The notes beneath the pieces were generated by a model that ran no database searches, was not told the DNA's origin, and worked only from the letters and a program-made list of their open reading frames with translations. The position numbers and the translations under genes were made by a program. DNA of 20,701 nt from an uncultured Eubacterium sp. (GTDB lineage: Bacteria; Bacillota; Clostridia; Peptostreptococcales; Anaerovoracaceae), in assembly GCA_937894585.1 (NCBI GenBank), contig CALBGO010000130.1, forward strand, positions 1 to 20,701. The letters run 5' to 3'. How positions within the stretch are numbered: position 1 is the stretch's first letter; every line of letters begins with the position of its first letter. Of this stretch, positions 14,532 to 20,701 are shown piece after piece.

Positions 14532-14903
14532 TTAACTGCTTCGAATCAGTTTCCCGTCTTTCAGTTCAATATCAATAAATCTGCTTGCAGCGCCCTCTCG
14601 GGTAATATACTGACCGAAGCCTTTCAAATTCCCGTCTTTGTCTGCCGCAATATTGATGTGACCTTTCCGCCCGTTTTCGCAAACCACAGACTCTCGCCCA
14701 AGACCGCCCGGTCCGGAAGAATAGATAACACCTTTCGAAGCGCCGACAATCACCACAATCACCAACGCCGCAACCGGCAAAATCCATCTGAGCCGGCTTC
14801 GTTTCTCAATAAAGCTTTTCTCTGCAAGAATCAGAATTCCTACCATCCCTGCGATAAAAAGGATTCCCTGGAAAATAATAAACACCCACCAGATTTTAAA
14901 CAT
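14532..14903 (-). CDS. Uncharacterised membrane protein, N-terminal part, ends at in-frame UAA
   Basis: 123 residues from ATG 14903 (GAGGTGAGA ribosome binding site). Two membrane helices at about 5-27 and 40-58 are followed by an outside segment (SSGPGGLGRESVVCENGRKG, then FGQYITREGAASRFIDIELKDGKLIRSS). The ending 'DIELKDGKLI' resembles FMN-binding or PepSY-like small domains, but no assignment is made. The reading frame continues uninterrupted after the TAA for another 90 codons, so this is probably a broken longer protein or a readthrough product. It is the first gene of an operon with DUF2089, under a near-consensus promoter at 14951-14979. Confidence 0.65.
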   Translation of the reverse strand: MFKIWWVFIIFQGILFIAGMVGILILAEKSFIEKRSRLRWILPVAALVIVVIVGASKGVIYSSGPGGLGRESVVCENGRKGHINIAADKDGNLKGFGQYITREGAASRFIDIELKDGKLIRSS

Positions 14904-14950
14904 ATTCTCACCTCTATTCCCTGCCGCCAGCGCAAGATTTAATTTATTTC

Positions 14951-14979
14951 AATATATCATTTAATTTTATTAAAGTCAA
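14951..14979 (-). promoter_or_regulatory. Sigma-A promoter of the DUF2089 operon
   Basis: Minus-strand TTGACT (14979-14974) and TATATT (14956-14951) with a 17-bp spacer and an extended TG, in very A/T-rich DNA. Confidence 0.8.
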
Positions 14980-15100
14980 TACTATATTATTTTTTAATTT
15001 ATTCAAAAATAATTTTCAACATAAACCATCCGATACTAAAAAACGCTGTAATATCCATTTCCAAACAATGCAAGCGTCATCGCCGGTTCCGTGCAGCTAC

Positions 15101-15258
15101 CCGAAAGCTAAAAACCTTCGGTACCGAAACCTGCCGAACAAATCCCAAGCAGTCTTTTCTTCCGAAATACACGAGCTTCCTATTATTTCAAAATCCGAAA
15201 GACTCCTCTTCTTTCGAAATACAAATCTTCTTATTCCGAAAACAGCAAGTTTCCGAAA
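15101..15258 (+). repeat. Cluster of CCGAAA motifs upstream of the aminopeptidase promoter
   Basis: CCGAAA (once TCGAAA) occurs seven times, starting at about 15101, 15124, 15162, 15195, 15214, 15236 and 15253; the last four starts are 17-22 bp apart. A perfect 12-bp palindrome TTCGGTACCGAA is at 15117-15128. The rest of 14980-15275 holds no gene that I can support. Confidence 0.5.
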
Positions 15259-15275
15259 TCCTCAAGTTTCCCGCC

Positions 15276-15304
15276 TTGACATACATCTTTTATACCGCTA
15301 AGAT
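15276..15304 (+). promoter_or_regulatory. Sigma-A promoter of the M18 aminopeptidase gene
   Basis: TTGACA (15276-15281) and TAAGAT (15299-15304) with a 17-bp spacer. The predicted start is near 15311, 37 nt before the start codon. Confidence 0.8.
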
Positions 15305-15347
15305 AGAAAATAGACACAAAAACATAAACATTACTACGGAGGTTTTT

Positions 15348-16619
15348 ATGTATCATAAAACGACAGAAGATTTACTTGCTTTTCTTGATGCCAGTCCGAC
15401 CTGCTTTCATGCAATCAGAAATATGGCAGACCGTCTGACAGAAGCCGGTTTTACGGAGCTTTCCGAAAACAGAAAATGGTCTGTTGAACCGGGCGGTTCA
15501 TATTTTGTAACCCGCAACAGCTCTGCCCTGATTGCTTTTACAATCCCGGCATGCAGTGTAAAAGGCTTTCGCATTATGGCAAGTCACAGTGATTCGCCGA
15601 CTTTCAAAATCAAAGAAAATCCGGAAATTTCCACATCGGATCACTATATCCGGCTTAACACCGAGCGCTACGGCGGAATGATTTACAGCTCATGGCTCGA
15701 CAGACCGCTCTCTGCCGCAGGGCGTATCATTGTAAAAAACGCAGACGGCAGTCTGGCTGAAAAACTGGTTAACATCGAAAAAGATCTGCTGATGATTCCG
15801 AATCTGGCTATCCATATGAACAGACAGGTAAACGAAGGCTATCAATACAATCCGCAAAAGGATCTGCTGCCCATTTACAGCGATATCAACGGCAAAGGTA
15901 CTTTTATGAAAACCATTGCCGATGCCGCAGGTGTTGAAGTCTCTGACATTTTAGGCCATGACCTGTTCCTCTACAACAGGCAGAAAGGTACAGTCTGGGG
16001 CGCCTCCGGAGAATATATTTCCAGCGGCAGACTTGATGACCTGCAATGTGCATTTTCTTCCCTTCAGGGCTTTTTACAGGGTCGCAAAGAGAAATATGCA
16101 GCGGTTCACTGCGTATTCGACAACGAAGAAGTCGGAAGCGGCACCAGACAGGGCGCTGCCTCTACTTTTCTCAAGGACACCCTCCTGCGCATTTGCGAAA
16201 ACCTGAATATGAGCAGAGAAGACTATTTTGCTGCCATCGCAGACAGTTTCCTGATTTCTGCGGACAATGCTCATGCCGCACACCCCGCACACGCTGACAA
16301 AGCCGATCCTGTTAACCGTCCTTACATCAATGAAGGCATCGTTATTAAATTCAGCGGTAATCAGAAATACTGCACCGACGGTATGTCTGCGGCAATCTTC
16401 AGAGATTTATGTATGCGCGCGCAAGTACCGGTACAGATTTTCACCAATCGCTCCGACATCGCAGGCGGCTCTACTCTGGGTAATATTTCCACCGGTCAGA
16501 TTCCTCTGAATTCCATAGACATCGGACTGCCGCAGCTTGCTATGCATTCCGCCTATGAAACAGCCGGCATGAAAGATACTCTCTATCTGATAAAAGCTAC
16601 CGCTGAGCTGTTCGAATAA
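15348..16619 (+). CDS. apeB: M18 family aminopeptidase (aspartyl aminopeptidase type)
   Basis: 423 residues, full length for family M18. It is a dinuclear zinc exopeptidase that removes N-terminal, often acidic, residues from peptides. Visible metal and catalytic positions are His80 (MASHSDSP), Asp230 (SSGRLDD), Glu260/Glu261 (DNEEVGSGT), Asp306 (ISADNAHAAHP) and His400 (AMHSAYE). The N-terminal 'TTEDLLAFLDASPTCFHA' is typical of the family. The start is ATG 15348 with CGGAGG 6 bases upstream; the frame is open further upstream but overlaps the promoter. It is cytosolic and probably monocistronic, with a strong terminator at 16663-16712. Confidence 0.96.
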   Translation: MYHKTTEDLLAFLDASPTCFHAIRNMADRLTEAGFTELSENRKWSVEPGGSYFVTRNSSALIAFTIPACSVKGFRIMASHSDSPTFKIKENPEISTSDHYIRLNTERYGGMIYSSWLDRPLSAAGRIIVKNADGSLAEKLVNIEKDLLMIPNLAIHMNRQVNEGYQYNPQKDLLPIYSDINGKGTFMKTIADAAGVEVSDILGHDLFLYNRQKGTVWGASGEYISSGRLDDLQCAFSSLQGFLQGRKEKYAAVHCVFDNEEVGSGTRQGAASTFLKDTLLRICENLNMSREDYFAAIADSFLISADNAHAAHPAHADKADPVNRPYINEGIVIKFSGNQKYCTDGMSAAIFRDLCMRAQVPVQIFTNRSDIAGGSTLGNISTGQIPLNSIDIGLPQLAMHSAYETAGMKDTLYLIKATAELFE

Positions 16620-16662
16620 AATTCATAAACCTCGTCACCTTTAATATGTGCTGCAAGATGAC

Positions 16663-16712
16663 AAAACCGGCTGTCGAAAGCAGAAAATTTCTGCCTCTCC
16701 AGCCGGTTTTTT
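16663..16712. terminator. Strong terminator after the aminopeptidase, usable in both directions
   Basis: AAAACCGGCT (16663-16672) pairs with AGCCGGTTTT (16701-16710), with a nested GCAGAAA/TTTCTGC hairpin inside, ending in TTTTTT. The convergent DUF362 gene stops at 16775, so the element also lies downstream of that gene. Confidence 0.85.
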
Positions 16713-16774
16713 AATGAATTCTATCAGTCTTCATTTCGTCACAGAGTCAATCAATCTGCCTCAAGCTGTCTCAA

Positions 16775-17659
16775 TCAATCTACGGAAATCAGTTCGTAAT
16801 CCTTGGTTCCCATTCCCAGTTCAAAAGCAGCATCAATGGTATGGGTTCCTTTGCGGGATTCCACTCTCTCAACAAAATGATCTCTGCCCGGATCGTCTGA
16901 GTTATAAATCAGGTCGAGACATGCCCTATCCAGTGCGACAGGGTCCAAGGAAGCCAGAATACCGATATCCTTCATACACGGATCTTCTGCCACAGAACAG
17001 CAGTCACAGTCTACAGACAGGTTGCAGACCATATTGATATAGGCGATATTGCCCTTAAAATAATCCGCAACGGTTTTCGCAGAGTCTGCCATAGCTTCGC
17101 AGAAAACTTCCTGATCGGCACAGTTGTCCCACAAAATATTCTGGTCATCGGTAACGCCTGCAGTATGAATCCAGCTCTTGCCTTCACTGGATGCGCAGCC
17201 GATGGAAAGCTGCTTTAAAGCGCCGCCGTATCCGCCCATCGGATGTCCCTTAAAATGAGAAAGAACCAGCATGGAATCATAATTTTCCATATGCTTTCCT
17301 ACGAAATTTTCCTTGATAGCCTTTCCTTCGGGAATTTCCAGTTTTAAATCCGGCTTTTCGCTGTCCATAATATCCACATCAAAATACTCCGTCCAGCCGT
17401 GTTCAGCCATCAGCGCTCTATGCTTATCCGTATAATTTCTTTCGCCTTCATATGCCGTATTGCATTACACAATCGTACCTTTTACATATTCTACCATAGG
17501 ACGCATAAACTCAGGGTGCAGATAATTCTGGTTTCCCTTTTCGCCGGAATGTACCTTTACCGCAACCTTTCCGGGAAGCTCAATACCCAGTTTCCGATAC
17601 ATTTCAATCACCGTTTCCGGCGTAATTCTTTTCGTAAAATACACATTTGCTTTTTCCAT
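16775..17659 (-). pseudogene. DUF362 domain protein gene interrupted by an in-frame UAA
   Basis: ATG 17659 begins 64 codons (MEKANVYFTKRITPETVIEM... to EYVKGTIV), then TAA at 17467-17465, and the same frame resumes at once with CNTAYEGERNYTDKHRALMAEHGW and runs 229 more codons. Intact family members normally read 'GTIVECNTAY' here, so the stop most simply replaces a glutamate codon (GAA to TAA). The rest looks undamaged, with SHFKGHPMGGYGGALKQLSIGC, the cysteine-rich VDCDCCSVAEDPC and DIGILASLDPVALDRACLDLI, expected of DUF362 proteins, which may hold Fe-S clusters. The lesion is therefore recent, a sequence error, or read through. A possible restart is ATG 17410. The promoter at 17708-17736 and the ribosome binding site look functional. 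Confidence 0.8.
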
Positions 17660-17707
17660 TTTACATGAACTCCTTTCAGGTTCTTTACTGTCTTTTATAC
17701 TCTCTTT

Positions 17708-17736
17708 ATTATAAACCCGATATGCTGAAATGTCGA
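17708..17736 (-). promoter_or_regulatory. Promoter of the DUF362 gene
   Basis: Minus-strand TCGACA (17736-17731) and TATAAT (17713-17708) with a 17-bp spacer, upstream of GAAAGGAG and ATG 17659. Confidence 0.65.
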
Positions 17737-17757
17737 ATTATTTTCACATATAGGTTT

Positions 17758-18014
17758 TTATACGTTTTCTGCATAGGAAAGTCCTTTGATAACTGCCAGG
17801 GTAAACTGCGCCGTAATTCTTTCTGCAATAATCTGCGCTGTCAGAGCAGCATTTATCTTACAGACTCCGCACTACACACAAACCACCGGCTGTCCGAACA
17901 GAAATCCGCAATAAAATCTATGCATAGCGGCTTCCGAGCCCTCACCTGTTCAAGATAAGGCAGAAACGGTTTCAGCTCCGTATCACAGGCGCATATAATA
18001 CCGATTGTTTTCAT
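17758..18014 (-). pseudogene. mtnN: Decayed 5'-methylthioadenosine/S-adenosylhomocysteine nucleosidase gene
   Basis: From ATG 18014 (AAAGGAGAA ribosome binding site) the first 24 codons read MKTIGIICACDTELKPFLPYLEQV, the normal MtnN/Pfs N-terminus. The frame then shifts: a second frame gives AMHRFYCGFLFGQPVVCV, a TAG, then CGVCKINAALTAQIIAERI, all clearly MtnN. This is followed abruptly by LAVIKGLSYAENV, which resembles the late part of the enzyme, so roughly 100 central residues appear deleted. One frameshift, one stop and one deletion make it a true pseudogene. The intact enzyme cleaves adenine from MTA and SAH in methionine salvage and AI-2 pathways; loss here suggests another copy or pathway elsewhere. 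Confidence 0.8.
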
Positions 18015-18037
18015 AGCGGTTCTCCTTTCCCTTACAG

Positions 18038-18054
18038 TTATACTCTCAGTATAA
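18038..18054. promoter_or_regulatory. Palindrome upstream of the mtnN pseudogene
   Basis: TTATACT and AGTATAA are perfect inverted 7-bp arms around CTC. It overlaps -10-like sequence of the pseudogene's promoter region and may be a surviving operator. Confidence 0.4.
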
Positions 18055-18133
18055 AAACATTTTCAGGCAATAGCAATACAAAATAAAAGATATTTTGAGC
18101 CTGCCCCGTAAACTTTACAAAAAACATTTCAGA

Positions 18134-18170
18134 AGCAAAACAGCAGACAAGCCGAAAAACTGTCTGCTGT
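18134..18170 (-). terminator. Terminator of guaB
   Basis: ACAGCAGACA (18140-18149) and TGTCTGCTGT (18161-18170) form a perfect 10-bp stem with an 11-base loop, followed on the minus strand by TTTGCTTC. It lies 38 bp after the guaB stop. Confidence 0.75.
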
Positions 18171-18207
18171 AATTGATACATATTCCGTTTCGATTCAGAG
18201 CCGGCAC

Positions 18208-19716
18208 CTATCTGATTGCATTCTGGGAGCTGTCTCTTAAAATAACATCGTGGGCGCCGCCTTCCACAATGGAAGTTGCGGATACCAGAGTCAGCTTAGC
18301 ATTTTTCTGAAGTTCTGCAATCGTCAGCACGCCGCAGTTGCACATCGTGGACTTTACCTTATTCAGAGAAAGGGTAACATTATCGTGAAGCGAACCGGCA
18401 TAAGGCACATAGGAATCTACGCCTTCCTCAAACTTCATACGAGGATCTCCGCCCAGATCGTATCTCTGCCAGTTACGAGCGCGGTTGGAGCCTTCACCCC
18501 AATATTCTTTTACATAATTGCCGTTAATGTTCAGTTTGTTGGTCGGTGATTCGTCGAATCTTGCAAAATATCTTCCCAACATAATAAAGTCTGCGCCCAT
18601 GGCAAGAGCCAAAGTCATATGATAATCGTAAACAATTCCGCCATCTGAACAAATCGGAACATAGATACCTGTTCTCTTGAAGTATTCGTCTCTTGCTTCC
18701 GCAACTTCAATTACTGCCGAAGCCTGTCCGCGTCCGATACCTTTCTGTTCTCTGGTAATACAGATAGAACCGCCGCCGATACCGATTTTTACAAAGTCTG
18801 CGCCTGCATCCGCAAGGAAGTTGAAACCATCTTTATCAACTACATTGCCTGCGCCGATTTTTACAGTATCGCCGTATTTTTCTCTTACCCACTTAATTGT
18901 GTCAAGCTGCCATTCGGAATAACCTTCGGAAGAGTCGATACACAGCACATCTACGCCTGCATCAACCAGAGCCGGAATTCTCTCCTCATAGTCGCGGGTG
19001 TTTATTCCTGCGCCTACCACATATCTTTTATGCGCATCCAGCAGTTCGTTCGGGTTGGATTTATGATTGTCATAATCTTTTCTGAAAACAAAGTAAGCCA
19101 GTCTCTGATTATCATCGATAACCGGCAGCGCATTCAGCTTGTTGTCCCAAAGGATATCGTTTGCTTCGCTTAAGGTACAGCCGTCTTTTGCATAAATCAG
19201 CTTTTCAAAAGGAGTCATAAATTCACTGATTACTGTATCCTGCGCCATTCTGCTGACGCGGTAGTCTCTGCTTGTCACAAGTCCTACCATCTTTCCGTCC
19301 GGAGTGCCGTCTTCTGTAATGGCAATCGTGGAATGTCCGGTTCTTGCTTTTAACTCCAAAACATCTGCAAGCGTCTGATCCGGTCTCAGATTGGTATCGC
19401 TCTTTACAAATCCGGCTTTATAAGCCTTTACTCTCTTCACCATTTCTGCCTGGCTTTCGATAGACTGGGAACCGAAGATAAAAGAAATTCCACCTTCTTT
19501 TGCCAGTGCAACTGCCATCTTATCGTCGGAAACAGCCTGCATAACTGCGGAAACCAGCGGAATATTTGCCGTAAGGGAAGGTTCTTCACCTTTCTTGAAT
19601 TTTACAATCGGAGTCTTCAGACTTACATTCTCTACTCTGCATTCTTTGGAAGAATAGCCCGGTACCAGAAGATACTCGTTGAATGTTCTTGAAGGTTCGT
19701 TAAAATAATGTGCCAT
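18208..19716 (-). CDS. guaB: IMP dehydrogenase
   Basis: The 502-residue enzyme catalyses NAD-dependent oxidation of IMP to XMP, the first committed step of GMP synthesis, in the cytosol. The catalytic loop is at 312-325 (GIGGGSICITREQK) with nucleophile Cys319. Two CBS domains lie in the insert at about 105-220 (VLELKARTGHSTIAITEDG and LIYAKDGCTLSEANDILW). The IMP phosphate loop is in SDGGI, and the flap contains ARNWQRYDLGG. This GGGSICITRE variant differs from the GPGSICTTR of E. coli GuaB but is well known in some anaerobes and eukaryotes. The ATG at 19716 follows AGAGGAG. The leader has a 16-bp palindrome at 19753-19768. A terminator follows at 18170-18134. Confidence 0.97.
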   Translation of the reverse strand: MAHYFNEPSRTFNEYLLVPGYSSKECRVENVSLKTPIVKFKKGEEPSLTANIPLVSAVMQAVSDDKMAVALAKEGGISFIFGSQSIESQAEMVKRVKAYKAGFVKSDTNLRPDQTLADVLELKARTGHSTIAITEDGTPDGKMVGLVTSRDYRVSRMAQDTVISEFMTPFEKLIYAKDGCTLSEANDILWDNKLNALPVIDDNQRLAYFVFRKDYDNHKSNPNELLDAHKRYVVGAGINTRDYEERIPALVDAGVDVLCIDSSEGYSEWQLDTIKWVREKYGDTVKIGAGNVVDKDGFNFLADAGADFVKIGIGGGSICITREQKGIGRGQASAVIEVAEARDEYFKRTGIYVPICSDGGIVYDYHMTLALAMGADFIMLGRYFARFDESPTNKLNINGNYVKEYWGEGSNRARNWQRYDLGGDPRMKFEEGVDSYVPYAGSLHDNVTLSLNKVKSTMCNCGVLTIAELQKNAKLTLVSATSIVEGGAHDVILRDSSQNAIR

Positions 19717-19752
19717 TAGGGGTTTCTCCTCTCCTGAAAAAATAATAAAAAC

Positions 19753-19768
19753 TTACCCTGCAGGGTAA
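19753..19768. promoter_or_regulatory. Perfect 16-bp palindrome in the guaB leader
   Basis: TTACCCTGCAGGGTAA lies 37 bp upstream of the guaB start codon and downstream of the likely promoter (minus-strand TTGGAA, 18 bp, TATAGA near 19808-19837). It has no loop, so it is better read as a protein-binding operator than as an RNA hairpin. The conserved core of a purine riboswitch is not present in this leader. Confidence 0.55.
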
Positions 19769-19877
19769 TCACAAATTACTTAAAATCAGCTTGCGCATAC
19801 AGATTCTATACTGCAATCCGTCAAGTGTTTCCAATAATTTTACTCTATTTTTTCTTTTTTTGCAAGACATAATTATA

Positions 19878-19923
19878 AAAACAGGCTCATTCCGAATACT
19901 TCTCGGAAGCGCCTGTTTTTTCT
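19878..19923. terminator. Bidirectional terminator after the lipoprotein gene
   Basis: AACAGGC (19880-19886) pairs with GCCTGTT (19911-19917), and TTCCGA (19890-19895) with TCGGAA (19903-19908). T-runs follow on both strands. It lies downstream of the minus-strand lipoprotein gene. Confidence 0.8.
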
Positions 19924-20036
19924 TAAAACATATGCAAGCTGTCTTCGGCATTTCTGTATCTGTCTCAAAATATATCCTGCCGAATATTTCTGCAGATTCC
20001 CGCCGAAAAAACTTTATCAAAGTGTTTCTGTGCGTT

Positions 20037-20642
20037 TTATTTTGTCAGATCCAGCTCGTACCAGTACATATTTCCGGCGCTTTCGTCACCGTACATTTCA
20101 AGATAGTTGACAATCAGCGCGCTGCAGTCCTCCGGAACCTTAAACAGCACATCGCCGGTCACAGTCTGTCCTGCATCGATATAAAATTCATCTGCCAGCA
20201 TACCGGGATAAAAGGCATTCTCAGAATCCAAATCTTCCGCCTGTCCCGAAATCACACCGCGAAACTCATAGTTACCGGTTTCATATCCTTCTTCCTCGGT
20301 ATTTTTCATAGTCATATTGATAATGACAAACTTATAGCCTTTCCCTGCGGAAACTCCCTGTGTCTTTTTCTTGACTTCATAGGAATTTACTGTCCAGTCA
20401 AAGAAATCGTTACTCATAGTTTCTCCTACACCAGCTACAGCAGTTCTGTCCTTTTCGTAGCCGTAATCGCTGTCCTGCACCTCTTCAGAAAGCTCTCCGT
20501 AGCTTTTATTATCTTCTCCGGCTGCCTGTTCCTCCTTGATTTCAGTCCGGTTTTCCTCTGCCAGAGTTTTCTCTCCGCAGGCGGTAAAGCAAAATACTGC
20601 AGCAAGACAGAGCGCCAGCGCAATCATTGTTTTTTTCTTCAT
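20037..20642 (-). CDS. Secreted lipoprotein with DUF4352-type domain
   Basis: 201 residues. The N-terminus is a lipoprotein signal: KKK, a hydrophobic run, and the lipobox FTAC with lipidated Cys22. An acidic, low-complexity linker follows (about 25-65, EENRTEIKEEQAAGEDNKS). The C-terminal domain (about 70-201) has the DUF4352 pattern: 'AGVGETMSNDFFDWTVNSYEV', then 'GKGYKFVIINMTMKNTEEE', then the strand-rich end. DUF4352 domains are immunoglobulin-like and extracellular; function unknown. The ATG at 20642 lacks its own good ribosome binding site. The strong GAAAGGAG is about 45 bases upstream, in front of a four-codon reading frame and a perfect hairpin. Confidence 0.88.
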   Translation of the reverse strand: MKKKTMIALALCLAAVFCFTACGEKTLAEENRTEIKEEQAAGEDNKSYGELSEEVQDSDYGYEKDRTAVAGVGETMSNDFFDWTVNSYEVKKKTQGVSAGKGYKFVIINMTMKNTEEEGYETGNYEFRGVISGQAEDLDSENAFYPGMLADEFYIDAGQTVTGDVLFKVPEDCSALIVNYLEMYGDESAGNMYWYELDLTK

Positions 20643-20656
20643 TTATTATTCTTGTA

Positions 20657-20693
20657 TGATGTATTTAGTCCAAATACATCAATACTCTCCTTT
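20657..20693 (-). promoter_or_regulatory. Leader hairpin and four-codon upstream frame of the lipoprotein gene
   Basis: On the minus strand GAAAGGAG is followed by ATG TAT TTG GAC TAA (start codon at 20679). TGATGTATTT and AAATACATCA (20681-20672 and 20666-20657) form a perfect 10-bp stem with a 5-base loop, covering that start codon. The real gene starts 15 bases past the hairpin. Confidence 0.6.
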
Positions 20694-20701
20694 CTTCTCA
20701 A

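Noticed and set aside
17465..17467. Selenocysteine or pyrrolysine recoding of the DUF362 stop
   Set aside because: The codon is UAA; selenocysteine uses UGA and pyrrolysine UAG, and the family has glutamate at this position.
14259..17659. Reassignment of UAA as a sense codon
   Set aside because: Other genes here (LOG family, mutY, rarA, GrpB family, aminopeptidase) end naturally at UAA at the expected lengths of their families.
19717..19850. Purine riboswitch in the guaB leader
   Set aside because: The conserved core sequences of the guanine/adenine riboswitch are not present; only the palindrome stands out.
19769..20020. 83-codon minus-strand frame between guaB and the lipoprotein gene
   Set aside because: It reads through a strong bidirectional terminator at 19878-19923 and has no domain pattern.

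Overview
The window looks like chromosomal sequence from an anaerobic Bacillota, most likely class Clostridia. Supporting signs are AGGAGG-type ribosome binding sites, near-consensus sigma-A promoters, a compact SufC/SufB-type Fe-S assembly pair without SufS/SufU/SufD, a YunC/DUF1805 protein, DUF2089 and an M18 aminopeptidase. No rRNA, tRNA, CRISPR array, integrase or transposase was seen. The species cannot be named from the sequence alone.

Layout, left to right. (1) 1-2600: a CPA2 cation/proton antiporter and a small XRE regulator on the plus strand, a small two-helix membrane protein on the minus strand, and on the far left an apparently free-standing small RNA on the minus strand with its own promoter and terminator. 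(2) 2640-3640: a GC-rich stretch with two identical 53-bp repeats inside the leader of a LOG-family Rossmann protein. (3) 3800-7030: an MFS exporter, its TetR/AcrR regulator and an XRE/TPR-like regulator, all minus; three related 17-bp operators link the TetR protein to itself and to the exporter. (4) 7110-10680: a minus-strand operon sufC-like, sufB-like, mutY, divergent from a GrpB-family gene. mutY overlaps the Fe-S assembly gene and itself encodes an Fe-S enzyme. (5) 10680-11340: gene-free, rich in nested inverted repeats and a 70-bp-period direct repeat. (6) 11340-15000: yunC-like gene, rarA, and a minus-strand operon of uncharacterised membrane proteins plus a DUF2089 regulator; the first gene of that operon is interrupted by an in-frame UAA. 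(7) 15100-16720: an M18 aminopeptidase preceded by a cluster of CCGAAA motifs. (8) 16770-18060: a DUF362 gene with an in-frame UAA and a decayed mtnN (MTA/SAH nucleosidase). (9) 18100-20701: guaB with a perfect palindrome in its leader, and a DUF4352 lipoprotein with a hairpin and a four-codon upstream reading frame in its leader.

Most genes are ordinary housekeeping or transport functions. The most unusual points are the orphan small RNA at 188-294, the cluster of interrupted genes between 14.2 and 18.0 kb, the coupling of a minimal Suf-like system to mutY, and the repeat-rich gene-free interval near 11 kb. None of these can be called a new system on sequence reading alone.
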